Positions 54,988 to 64,000 of a DNA stretch of 64,000 bases are shown here, one piece after another. Source of the stretch: Phaeodactylum tricornutum CCAP 1055/1 (lineage: Eukaryota > Bacillariophyta > Bacillariophyceae > Surirellales > Neidiaceae); the NCBI RefSeq assembly GCF_000150955.2, contig NC_011675.1, positions 148,827 through 212,826 of the forward strand, given 5' to 3'. The position numbers and the translations under genes are program-made. How positions within the stretch are numbered: position 1 is the stretch's first letter; every line of letters begins with the position of its first letter. The notes under the pieces were generated by a model, which saw nothing but the letters and a program-made list of their open reading frames with translations, ran no database searches and was not told the origin of the DNA.

Positions 54988-57004
54988 CTACTTATCGGCG
55001 TACACCTCTTCCGCTTCGTCATCCGAATCATCGTCGTCGTCATCTTTGTCAGCTTGCCGTGCCTTTCGCAATTGCTCCTTTTTCTTGGCGGCTTCTGTTT
55101 GTGGCTGATCTTCGTCATCGGAATCTTCCTCGTCCGAATCATCATCATCCGAATCCTGCTCAATGTGGGCGTTCAGCATCTCCTCGAACAGTGTCGGCTC
55201 ATCGTCCAGCTCGGCATCATCCGGATGCACCTTGTATTCCGGTAAGGCCGAGTTGTCCAATGTGGTCATGTCTACTTTCAATTTTTGGTCGACACCCACG
55301 TATCCGTTCGATTTGATAAGTAGATCGAATTCGTACGTACCCTGCGGCGGTGCCAAGAACTTGATGGCGTGTTGCACCTTCTTGTTGGAATTACCAACCT
55401 TATCAATCGAAATGATCTTGCCCTCCTTAAGTTGCCCCAAAATAATCCACCAAGCTTCCTTCTTGGGAAAGGGAAATCGGGGTGCGTGCACGAGACCCGC
55501 CTTTTCACCGTCTGCCAGATTGTTCCGAGTTATTGTAACCATAATGGTTACCAAATCCCCTTCGTACACGTTGTCATCTTCGTCGTCGTCCACAAAAACT
55601 TTGGATTCAACCGTGATATCCGGGAAAATGTGGAGATAGTTGGCGATATCCTTCTTCTGCAAGTCGGAAAATGTGGCCATGCCTTTGCGCTGGTCTTCCG
55701 CCTGCGCGCGATATTCTTGGACCGTTCCAATCTTGACCTTGCCTTTATCCACGTGTGCTACTTCTGCCGGCGTAAAGTGCGGTAGCTGCAACAACGGCGA
55801 ATCCTTGGTCCACATGGCCTGGGTCACGTACTGTCCGAATTCAATACAATTAGCCGCCGTCTGAATTGAGTCTTGATGCTTACAGACGGAAATCATGGCA
55901 TCAATCAGTGCAGTGGAGTAGCGCAGCATGTACTTTAAATCTTCTTCGTGCACTTTGGCGACGTCTTGGCGCAAAAGATGGGAATGCATGAGTACGTTGC
56001 CCTTGACGCAGACGGGATGATTGTACTTGGGTTTAGGCATGAGCGATTTGACGTTGGTCACGGCGGCGGAAACGGCCTTTTTATCGTCCGCGTCACGGGG
56101 AATGTTGCGTTTGCGGAATTCGGCGGAACCCGCGAGGACTTCCGGGAGGGCTCGGACGACCGTGTGTTCGTTGAGAGTGTGATGGAACCACGAATAGGTA
56201 TCGTACATGACATCCTTTTCTCCGTACTTGGAGGAATCACTGTAGTAGGTCCAAACGCAAAAGGGAATGACCCCCACCATGATGACAAGGTACACCATAA
56301 GGACTAGATTACGGTTGTTGGTGTCGAGCAAGAACGACGGCAATCCAATGGACACTTCCAAACTCTGTTTGCCGTCCGGGTTGCCGTACTTTTCGTAATT
56401 TTCCTTGGCCGTTTCGTCCGTCAATGTTTCGTAGGCCTTACTGACCATCATGAATTTGGCTTCCGCCGCGCGGTTACCGGGATTCTTATCGGGATGGTAT
56501 TTGAGCGAGAGGTTGCGGTACGCCTTTTTGATCGATTTCGAGTCCGAGCCGTGATCAATTTCGAGAATGGAGAAGGGATCGAACGAGTTGACTTCGCCGT
56601 CCTGCGATACCATAAACAAGAGCCACACGAAGAGCATACTGAGCGCGAGGGTAATACCGACGTTGATGAGGAAGCCTTGGGAATGCAGGACGCTCATGCC
56701 CTTTTGCGACTTTTTGAGCTGATCGGCCTTTTTCTGTTCGGCGGAAGTCCGCGCGACGGCACCAATCTTTTCATCGTTGACCCAAAAGGCGTTGAACACT
56801 TTTTGTAGAATGGAATACCAGGCTGTGGGAGAGCGAGAAAGAGAGAGAGAGAAAAGACAAGGAACGGGTGACCTACGTGAGTGACGAATGGCGGACATCG
56901 ACCGCGACCAACCGATGTACCCATTCGAACGTACAAGGTACCAAGTAAAAGCTGAGCGTACTCAGCGCGAAGAAATAAAATCCGTTATCGTCGTACTGTA
57001 ACAT
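54988..57004 (-). CDS. SEC63: SEC63-type J-domain translocon protein
   Basis: ER membrane J-protein that recruits BiP to the Sec61 channel. Exon 1, 57004-56935, encodes the family's N-terminus MLQYDDNGFYFFALSTLSFY; the intron 56934-56823 (112 nt, GTACGT..CCACAG) joins VP to SWYSILQKVF; exon 2 is 56822-54988. The 634-aa product has the first membrane span at about 9-23, a second at about 74-95, a J domain with HPD at 133-135 (KYHPDKNPGN), a third span (NLVLMVYLVIMVGVIPFCVW), the Brl domain, and an acidic tail (EQDSDDDDSDEEDSDDED), as in yeast and animal Sec63. The longer open frame beginning at 56898 reads through the intron. Confidence 0.93.
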
Positions 57005-57636
57005 CTTGCCACAGTAGCAGGTCTCGCTCAAGTAGGACACTTATTCGATTCAGGATGGATTATGGCGGGGGAGAACGGATGTTACGCACTGCCCACCGTC
57101 GCTCGTGCTCGGGACCGGAATGCCTTTTCCTCGTTCCTACTAACTGGAACTGTAACACTGGAACTTGGCCCTGTATGATGTATGTTCCTGTCCCTCACGT
57201 ACTATGTAGCGACAACTCGCCGGCCAAACGTTTCGGAGCCATCGCCCAATTCGGACGACAACAGACATTGACGTCGTGAGTATGCGTTGGGTTGTCCTCC
57301 GCAACGCACTTCCACGTGTTACCAGTAACAGGGAAACTCTAACACTATTGGATCCGCAGTCAGGAGGTTTTCCTAGCTTTCGCGCTGGAAACGAGTTGAC
57401 GCGCCATGTGAACGAACAACTTGCGGGAGGAGACCGATTAGATGCGCGCACGCGTTGCCAAAAGTAGGTACGAATGTGTGACACCAACAACGTTTGACAT
57501 TACAATATACGAGACGCCACCGATCTCCCAGGGAAGCAACGAGAACAAGCCACAATCGTGTGACGAAAGCACTCCACTAAATGTGACACTGCGACAGATA
57601 CCTCCTATCTACGTAGGTCGATCTCCCACCGTCGTC
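57005..57636. other. Divergent promoter region
   Basis: About 0.6 kb between the SEC63 start and the CPOX start. The CPOX frame stays open upstream to 57442, but this part looks non-homologous. No other gene seen. Confidence 0.45.
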
Positions 57637-58797
57637 ATGACGAGAATAGATCCAAGGTTCTTTTACATGCTCTCAATATTAGCCACCGCGGCTGCCTGGA
57701 TTCCAACCAATGGGGCGTCGTCGAACGCCCCAGGCCGACAGTGTCTTTCGGCCTCCTCATCATCAACAGCCGTTTCCTCGGAAACATCCTTGTCCAGCAA
57801 CGAAATTTTTACCGACTTTGTGGAGTTTTTAAAGGAAAAGCAAAACCGTATCATCGTACAGTTGGAAGCGATAGAGCAGTCCTCGGGTGCCCACTTTACG
57901 CGAGATGCTTGGGGTATGATGGATGAAACGAACGAGGACGCACAAGCCGGCAAGCTTTCCAGTGGCGGTTTGACGCGAGTACTTCAAGGAGGTTCCGTCA
58001 TAGAAAAGGGCGCCTGTTCACTGACTTTGATTGAACAGGGTATCTTGACGCCCGAACGCGCCGCCACGATACGCTCCCGACAACCCGAAAACGGTATGAA
58101 TATCCAAGCCGGTGACGTTTACAGTGCTGCGGCGCTCAGTATGGTGTTGCACACGGCCAGTCCCATGGTACCTACCTTTCGTTCTGATATTCGTGTCTTT
58201 CAAGTGCGATCCTCCTCATCGACGGATGACGGCAACGACCCGACAAGTATGGCGTGGTTTGGCGGAGGCGCCGATTTGACGCCCTACTATTTGTTCGACG
58301 CCGACATCCGAGACTTTCACCAAATTTACAAGGACTTGTGTGAAGCGCACACGGATGGCATTCCCGGCTACTCGTACACCAACATGAAAGCAGCTTGTGA
58401 CGAGTACTTTTATTTACCCGCACGTAACGAACACCGCGGCACGGGGGGTATCTTTTTCGACGACATGACGGCAACTCGTGCCTCGCAAGCATTTGTAGAG
58501 GGTGTGGCCGATGCTTGGATGCCTTCCTGGTTGCCCATTGTAGAGCGACGTTCGGGAGCGTCGTATACAACGGAGCAAAAGGAATGGCAACTACTACGGC
58601 GCGGCCGTTACCTAGAATTTAACCTACTGTACGACCGTGGCGTCAAATTTGGTCTCGCTAACACAAATCCGCGTGTCGAGGGTGTCATGGTTTCGGCGCC
58701 TCCACGAATCGCATACGAGTACAATCATCGAATCGAGTCGGGGTCGGCAGAAGATGACTTGTTGAAAGTACTGAAGAAGCCCAAAACATGGGTGTAG
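57637..58797 (+). CDS. hemF/CPOX: Coproporphyrinogen III oxidase, oxygen-dependent
   Basis: Oxidative decarboxylation of coproporphyrinogen III to protoporphyrinogen IX in heme and chlorophyll synthesis. 386 aa from the ATG at 57637. The N-terminus (FYMLSILATAAAWIPTNGAS) is signal-like, fitting plastid import. Family blocks: WFGGGADLTPYYLFDADIRDFH, ACDEYFYLPARNEHRGTGGIFFDDM, RRGRYLEFNLLYDRG and VSAPPRIAYEYN. All expected blocks are intact. An upstream in-frame ATG at 57442 would add 65 residues without similarity and is rejected. Single exon. Confidence 0.95.
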   Translation: MTRIDPRFFYMLSILATAAAWIPTNGASSNAPGRQCLSASSSSTAVSSETSLSSNEIFTDFVEFLKEKQNRIIVQLEAIEQSSGAHFTRDAWGMMDETNEDAQAGKLSSGGLTRVLQGGSVIEKGACSLTLIEQGILTPERAATIRSRQPENGMNIQAGDVYSAAALSMVLHTASPMVPTFRSDIRVFQVRSSSSTDDGNDPTSMAWFGGGADLTPYYLFDADIRDFHQIYKDLCEAHTDGIPGYSYTNMKAACDEYFYLPARNEHRGTGGIFFDDMTATRASQAFVEGVADAWMPSWLPIVERRSGASYTTEQKEWQLLRRGRYLEFNLLYDRGVKFGLANTNPRVEGVMVSAPPRIAYEYNHRIESGSAEDDLLKVLKKPKTWV

Positions 58798-59690
58798 AGT
58801 AGAACAAAGCATTTTCCTCTACATTTTATATATCTGAAAGCCCGTTGTATTGCAAGAATGAGCAAGTGAGATCTTATAGGGAGGGACCCAAGCTTCCTCA
58901 TCCATACGCTTCTTTCCACATGAATTTGGCTCTAACCAGTGTCATAACATACTTAAACGCTCATCCATTCTACTAGTGCCCTTTTGATTGTATATAAGGC
59001 CTTTGATAATCCTATTTTCAAAAGAGTTAGATGCTTAGCCGCGCAAATTTCATAAGATTTTCATCTTCGATGAAGTATGTATGTTTCCACCATAAATAGG
59101 AGCACACCCCTTCTTCACACTTATAGGTTAAAAATCATCAACTGAATACGGCAACACTAGGAAACCAGAATAGTTAGGTCGGAAGTTTCCAACCAAAAAT
59201 CATACCATGGGTGCCAAAGAGTTAGCCTGATCCTGAGGCTCTCATTTGTCATGTTAAGTCCTTCCCGGTCATTGTTGGGTATTTTGACCAAAATCTTATT
59301 TGCTTTCGCCAATTAGAGCTATATCACAAGAATTGCAATTCTGGGAACACCATAATGTTTGACTCTGAGATCGAAATTGTATGCAAAATATGTTAAAATA
59401 TCTCTAAGTAATATTGTCAGTCGTGGTAAAATCTATTCACTTTTCCAAAGGGGCTGCGCTCCTGCTAGGTAGGGAAAAAATTGTTTTATATTAACAGTAA
59501 AACGCGCTTTTTTTGGTCGCCCTCCACTCGTACACTGGGAGACTGACAGTTACCATGAATTTACATTACTTTTAAGCAAGGTCCTTCCTCCACGAACACT
59601 ACCCGTTCGTATTCCTGTACCATTAGCGTATGCTTTTAACCCCCCCCCCCCCCCCTCGCAACGCGACAATATAACTTGCGACACGCTACC
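58798..59690. other. AT-rich intergenic region with a C16 run
   Basis: About 0.9 kb, AT-rich. A run of 16 C lies at 59640-59655, 35 nt before the next start codon. No gene recognised. Confidence 0.5.
59640..59655. repeat. Poly-C tract, 16 nt
   Basis: Homopolymer in the presumed 5' leader or promoter of the receptor gene. May vary in length between strains. Confidence 0.9.
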
Positions 59691-61736
59691 ATGAACACTC
59701 TAGAAGCATTGGTCGTGCTTCTTTGTCTGGTCTTCTTTGCGCCTTCACAACCATGCGTCAGCGCTGTTAATGAGACTTTTCGATTCGGCATTCTGCCGAA
59801 GAGCCTAGATAATCCTTTCTTCGACCCCGTCCGGACAGGTTGTGAAGCTCGAGCGGATGTTTACGGAAACGTAGTATGCGTATGGATTGGGCCAGAGCAG
59901 GAAGAGCCGACGGGTGCCGCCCAAGTAGAATGGATTGACCGAATGATAGATCAAAGGCTCGCCGGCGACCCTGAGGCGCTCGACGGACTTGCCATTTCGG
60001 TTGTAAACGAGGAGTCCGTGAAGGAGCCAATTCGAAGAGCGCTTGACTCGGGAATGTCGGTTATTTGTTTTGACAGCGATGCGGCTAACTCGGATCGTCA
60101 AGCATACGTTGGAACCGATAACGTCGCGTTTGGTGAGCAGCTCGGAAAGGTTTTGTTGCAACTCCAACCCACCGGTGGGATGTTCGCACTGGTTTCCATC
60201 CAAACGCCAAATTTGGAGCTGCGAGTTCGCGGTATACGATCCGCACTATTAGGCTCTACCTGGACAGAACCTCCCGACTCCATTTTGTACGAAGAAGCGG
60301 GCAACATAACGCTAACACTTCAGAATATGAGGGATTTGAAGGTGGCAAATCCGGACCTTGGAGCAATCATTCCGCTCTACGGAACTGTTATGCAGTACGA
60401 AGACCTTTGGATAAAATACGTTGATAGTCACCGAGACCTCACGCACGTTATAGCCGACGCTGGATCGAACCAAATATCCCTATTGGAACGCGGCTTCGCT
60501 GATGGTTTAGTAGGACAACTACCGTACCAATCTGGGGAGGTGTGCATCGACACCCTCTTAAATCTACGTCGGGAATCGGGTGGAAAACCTTCTGCGCACA
60601 GAAATAGCTCAGACCTGGTTTTCGGGACCAATTTGTCTTTGCTGCTGCGAATACCATTGATTCTACCCACACTGACTGTCGACCAGAACTTTGTTGGAAA
60701 TTATCGCATCCTCGGCTACGTCTTATTCTGCATCCTTGCTTCGCTTTCGATTGTCGTCATGGCATGGGTGTTGATGAAACGGAAGACATACATAGTTCGG
60801 GCTTCTCAGCCCATTTTTCTCATTGTGGTTGCTGTTGGTGCACTAATTATGAGTTCCTCGATAATTCCAATTGGCTTCGACAACGAGAATTACAGTGTTG
60901 GTGCCTGTTCGGCAGCTTGTATCGCCACCCCTTGGTTGCTCTCTATAGGCTTTTCCACCGTTTTCTCGGCGCTCTTTAGCAAGCTGTGGCGAATCAATCG
61001 GGTGGTGGAGTCAGCTCAGAGGTTCAACAAGCAAGTTGTGACGGTGCGGGACGTCATTTTACCGTTCTGTCTTCTGATGGTAGCCAATTTGATCATACTG
61101 ATTTGCTGGACGGTTGTTGCGCCGTTGGAATACGTACGACGAGACGATCTCGGAACTGATCCTTGGAACCGCGTCATATCAAGCTATGGGACCTGCATGA
61201 CTAGGGAAGGCCAGCGCTCTGTACCGTTTGTGTCAGCGCTGGTTGCTGTCAACCTGGGAGCTCTCTTGTTTGCGAACATTCAAGCTTACAAGGCCCGGAG
61301 TATTCAGAGCGAATTTAGTGAGTCGAAGTACATTGCTTTAGTGGTAGCGGGAATGATGCAAGTGAGTCTTGTTGGCTTGCCAGTGTTGCTTCTGACAGTC
61401 GACAATCCTCCCGTGTACTACCTACTTCGAATTCTGTTGGTCTTTGTGATTACTCTGGCGATAATCGGACTTATCTTTGTTCCAAAAATGCTTCATAAAC
61501 CGAAAGAGAACGGACGGCAGGTCGTTGTCTCGCATGGTACACCTTCGACTGAAGAGATTGCTATGAGCTCAATGTCAATGGTATCAAACCGTGGCGACGA
61601 TGGTATAATGGACTCTCATTATTCACAGTCAGATTGGAAAGCATTGCCTAAAGGCAGTGTAGAGGAATCTTCCGGGGTGACCAGTATTGCGTCAATAAGG
61701 GCAGCGGCTGCCCAAGCTCAGGAGCAGCCCTCCTAG
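59691..61736 (+). CDS. Receptor: sugar-binding periplasmic-type domain fused to class C 7TM
   Basis: 681 aa from the ATG at 59691 (an alternative ATG at 59676 adds five residues). Signal peptide MNTLEALVVLLCLVFFAPSQPCVSA, then an extracellular domain (about 25-335) of bacterial type I periplasmic binding protein, RbsB-like: FGILPKSLDNPFFDPV, DGLAISVVNEE, GMSVICFDSDA, YVGTDNVAFGEQLGK, and DGLVGQLPYQSGEVCIDTLL. Seven hydrophobic helices follow (from about 340 to 625), as in class C (GABA-B type) receptors: YVLFCILASLSIVVMAWV, PIFLIVVAVGALIMSSSI, LLSIGFSTVFSALFSKLWRI, and so on to LIFVPKML. The cytosolic tail is Ser-rich. GABA-B-like receptors exist in diatoms; this ligand domain suggests a sugar or small-molecule ligand (inference). 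No intron. Confidence 0.82.
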   Translation: MNTLEALVVLLCLVFFAPSQPCVSAVNETFRFGILPKSLDNPFFDPVRTGCEARADVYGNVVCVWIGPEQEEPTGAAQVEWIDRMIDQRLAGDPEALDGLAISVVNEESVKEPIRRALDSGMSVICFDSDAANSDRQAYVGTDNVAFGEQLGKVLLQLQPTGGMFALVSIQTPNLELRVRGIRSALLGSTWTEPPDSILYEEAGNITLTLQNMRDLKVANPDLGAIIPLYGTVMQYEDLWIKYVDSHRDLTHVIADAGSNQISLLERGFADGLVGQLPYQSGEVCIDTLLNLRRESGGKPSAHRNSSDLVFGTNLSLLLRIPLILPTLTVDQNFVGNYRILGYVLFCILASLSIVVMAWVLMKRKTYIVRASQPIFLIVVAVGALIMSSSIIPIGFDNENYSVGACSAACIATPWLLSIGFSTVFSALFSKLWRINRVVESAQRFNKQVVTVRDVILPFCLLMVANLIILICWTVVAPLEYVRRDDLGTDPWNRVISSYGTCMTREGQRSVPFVSALVAVNLGALLFANIQAYKARSIQSEFSESKYIALVVAGMMQVSLVGLPVLLLTVDNPPVYYLLRILLVFVITLAIIGLIFVPKMLHKPKENGRQVVVSHGTPSTEEIAMSSMSMVSNRGDDGIMDSHYSQSDWKALPKGSVEESSGVTSIASIRAAAAQAQEQPS

Positions 61737-62234
61737 AATTTAGACAAATGTATTTTTGGAAACCTGGATGATGCAATGTAAATTGATTGTACAGCATTGG
61801 CACTACAATATTCGGACTATGATTCCATTCATTGTTGTCCTGTTGCTTGACCGATGATTCCGCTGCGGCGGAAACCATCTAATGCATGGCCATGGCAAAG
61901 TCTAACAAAGCACACAAGAGGACTAGTAGTACAGCTTGCAAAGTGCTTTAGAATAAACCTAAGACTAGACTAATGTGATGACCCTAGCATCTCATCCTGA
62001 GATGTCCTCTAAGGTCATTTGTCCTCAACCTTACTTCCCCATATCCAGGTCAGTATGGCTCTATCAAATCAGTCCCCTCGAGCTAGAACCGCAATATCTC
62101 CGCACACAGCAAAAGCTCTTGCGCATCTAGCCCAATAAAGCACACTCTTCCAGAGGCTGGCTTCAGAATCCGTTTTGGAAACTTCCACAGGGGTTTGGAA
62201 TACCTTAGTACACCCGTTGTTGGCCTTTGGTCTT
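61737..62234. other. Intergenic region, possible 3' end of retroelement
   Basis: About 0.5 kb. On the minus strand, past the polyprotein stop, a purine-rich CTCGAGGGGAC at about 62075-62085 could be a polypurine tract, with the 3' LTR beyond it; no LTR boundary or target duplication could be set. Confidence 0.3.
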
Positions 62235-64000
62235 TTACCAAAGAACTGTACCACTCAGCATTCTCAATCGCGGACCAGGAACACTCTTTGTCAGAAAATC
62301 ACTCAGATTTGTCTCTGTTGGTTCCTTAGCAATTGAGACAATTCCTGCTGCCTGCGCCTCGTGCGTTCTGTGATAATTTATCGCATTGTGCTTCCGCTTC
62401 AATGCTGTCTCTGGCGCAGTCGAACTGATAACAACCGACTGGTTGTCACACAACACATGGGTTGGTCCGTCCAGTCCAACTCCAAGCATCCTCAACTTAT
62501 ACCGCAATCCTTCAATCATGTCAATTGCCGTCCGCATCGCACAAAACTCTGCCGAGTACGTTGCTGATTCCAGCGTGTTCTGCTGCTACCACAAAATCGG
62601 CGCACGGTTTGCGTAAATCAATACTCCTGTATGTGACCGGCAAGTCAACCGACACCCGGCATGATCCACATCAACAAAACACGTCATTGACACTGATCTA
62701 CCTCGTTGTTCCGGTACGTTAGGCGGAATCGGCTCCGCTGCACCCGGGTAAAATTCCGACCAATCTTTCTGAACAAACCGTTCAGCATCAAATGTAGGAA
62801 CTGAATCGTCAAAAACCAAGGTTGACCTTTTGTGAGCCTTTAGATATGCGAAAATATGAAATAGCTGCTGCAATTGCCCCTTTGCGTGGTAGCACCAAAA
62901 AGCGAGACATCATTGCAACATCCACCAGAATATCGATCCGGCCCAATTCACACATCCACCTTAGGACCCCCACTAGACCCTGATAATACGTGACCCTCCT
63001 TGCGTCCAATTCCGGACTCTGGTCTAGGTCTGGCCTATAGCCAGCACTGAGAGGCGTTGATACCCTCGTAGGAAGGCATTTATCAACTTTTGCCAACTCT
63101 GTTTCAACATCAGCAATAGCCGACTTGATGTAGGTCTCCAAAGACATTGCCCAGCGAATCTTCGCTGGATCGTCGGAACCCTCAATGCGCCACTTCTTGA
63201 TCTCAGCTCCAAGATAAGTCGTTGGCTCCGCAACGGTACCGTTCTTGAGAGTGTACTTGGACTCTAGATAGTCCATCATACTTTTCGGGTCATGGCTAAT
63301 GGCAAGAATATTGTCAGAATACACGAGAACGTACTCCCAGTACTTGAAACCATCTGGTTTTGTTGCGGGACGCATTTAAACATCAGGATCAGCCTTACTG
63401 CTGATATAATCCGCCTCGCGTAGGGTCGCAGCCATATGGTCTCTCCATCTAGCTCCACTCAACTTTAATCCATATAGTGCACAAACAATCAACACTGGTC
63501 GTCCGGCGTTTGATCCGAACTCCTTTCCAGCGCGCGTCCAGACTTTCTCTTTTGTTTTGGCGTTCAAATATGCGTTCTGTACGTCAGCCGCGAGAATGTC
63601 CAAGTCATTTAACGCCGCCAATAGGAACGCGATTCGCACACTGTCCCAAGAAACGACACTTGCGAATGTCGTGTCTTTTGGTGGATCCGTCGTGTGACCT
63701 CCTGCTACTAGGCGTGCTTTTCTTTGTAGTGAAAAAGCCTTGATATCGAAAATCATGTGACATTTGATTTCCTTGTAGCCGACCGGCATCCGGTCATTGT
63801 CGCGAAATTCAAACGCAGGCATCACATTTTTCATTTCTTTCGCAATTCCATTGCGCCAAAATGTGGTCCCCGTTTCCTTATTGATACGAAGTGCTTCTCT
63901 GACAGAATGAGGTAACTCAATGCTGTACTTGTGCGACCGCTTCCAGTATTTTGACTTGACCTTTTTAATTGCCCTGTCTCTAACACGAAGTGCATGCCGT
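62235..64000 (-). mobile_element. Ty1/copia (CoDi-like) retrotransposon, decayed, 3' part, running off edge
   Basis: Reverse transcriptase and RNase H part of a copia-type polyprotein on the minus strand, open to the right edge (the reading continues upstream from the Met at 63834 as KETGTTFWRNGIAKEMKN). RT blocks: PAFEF, ARLVAGGHTTDPPKDTTFASVVSWDSVRIAFLLAALNDLDILAADVQNAYLNA, LYGLKLSGARW, YVLVYSDNILA. The RNase H part includes CDNQSVV and a HNAINYHRTHEAQAAGIV segment. Breaks: TAA at 63378-63376, a frameshift near 62850, and TAG after the NRAPILW block. The usual YVDD is YSDN. CoDi elements are known in diatom genomes. Confidence 0.9.

Noticed and set aside
56823-56898. N-terminus of the SEC63 frame starting at 56898
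   Set aside because: Reads through an intron; splicing to 57004-56935 restores the conserved YDDNGFYFF start.
57442-57636. Upstream in-frame start of coproporphyrinogen oxidase
   Set aside because: 65 residues without similarity; the internal Met at 57637 is followed by a signal-like helix.

Overview
The window reads as nuclear DNA of a pennate diatom, most like Phaeodactylum tricornutum. This is inferred from remembered protein families and gene style; no search was run. Supporting signs are compact genes with 0-3 short introns (about 80-190 nt, donors such as GTACGT, GTAAGT, GTGCGT), several N-termini that look like diatom plastid presequences (signal peptide followed by an ASAF-like junction), an APS kinase/ATP sulfurylase/pyrophosphatase triple fusion, a beta-carbonic anhydrase of the pyrenoidal diatom type, and a Ty1/copia (CoDi-like) element at the right edge.

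Layout, left half. PP2A scaffold subunit A (37-1974, +); a large membrane protein with a chalcone-isomerase-like domain (2268-5292, -); a plastid-type VOC/glyoxalase protein (6325-7665, +); an MLO-family membrane protein with an extra C-terminal membrane module (8385-13057, +); an unknown protein (13220-14320, -); KRR1 (15584-16723, +). Then comes a divergent pair: beta-carbonic anhydrase (17211-18225, -) and an SLC4 bicarbonate transporter (19122-21141, +), sharing about 0.9 kb that holds six TGACGT half-sites. Next are a small unknown protein, a TatD-type nuclease, a small membrane protein, an HY2/PebB-type bilin reductase, the sulfate-activation triple fusion (26250-29318, -), and a Tat-type thylakoid lumen protein.

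Layout, right half. A bromodomain-NET protein, a complex I NDUFB11-like subunit, SPB1 rRNA methyltransferase, a small heat-shock protein, an HCF164-like thioredoxin, formamidase, an NADPH oxidase/ferric reductase, a 4-exon ABCF ATPase, a two-exon Mic10-like gene too short for ordinary ORF calling (48410-48862, -), a DGK1-like CTP-dependent lipid kinase, a phosphoglycerate mutase with a decayed copy of its 3' end 1.2 kb downstream, an unknown acidic protein, SEC63, coproporphyrinogen III oxidase, a receptor joining a bacterial-type sugar-binding domain to a class C 7TM domain, and a decayed copia retrotransposon running off the right edge.

Most genes are unrelated housekeeping or plastid functions, as expected for a eukaryotic chromosome. 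The one clear functional linkage is the carbonic anhydrase/bicarbonate transporter pair, two components of the CO2-concentrating mechanism placed head to head over CO2/cAMP-type elements. The most unusual proteins are the periplasmic-binding-protein/7TM receptor, the extended MLO protein and the NOX with a membrane insertion. Intron positions were read by eye from GT..AG borders and frame continuity, so start codons and minor exons carry uncertainty. No tRNA, rRNA or CRISPR array was recognised.
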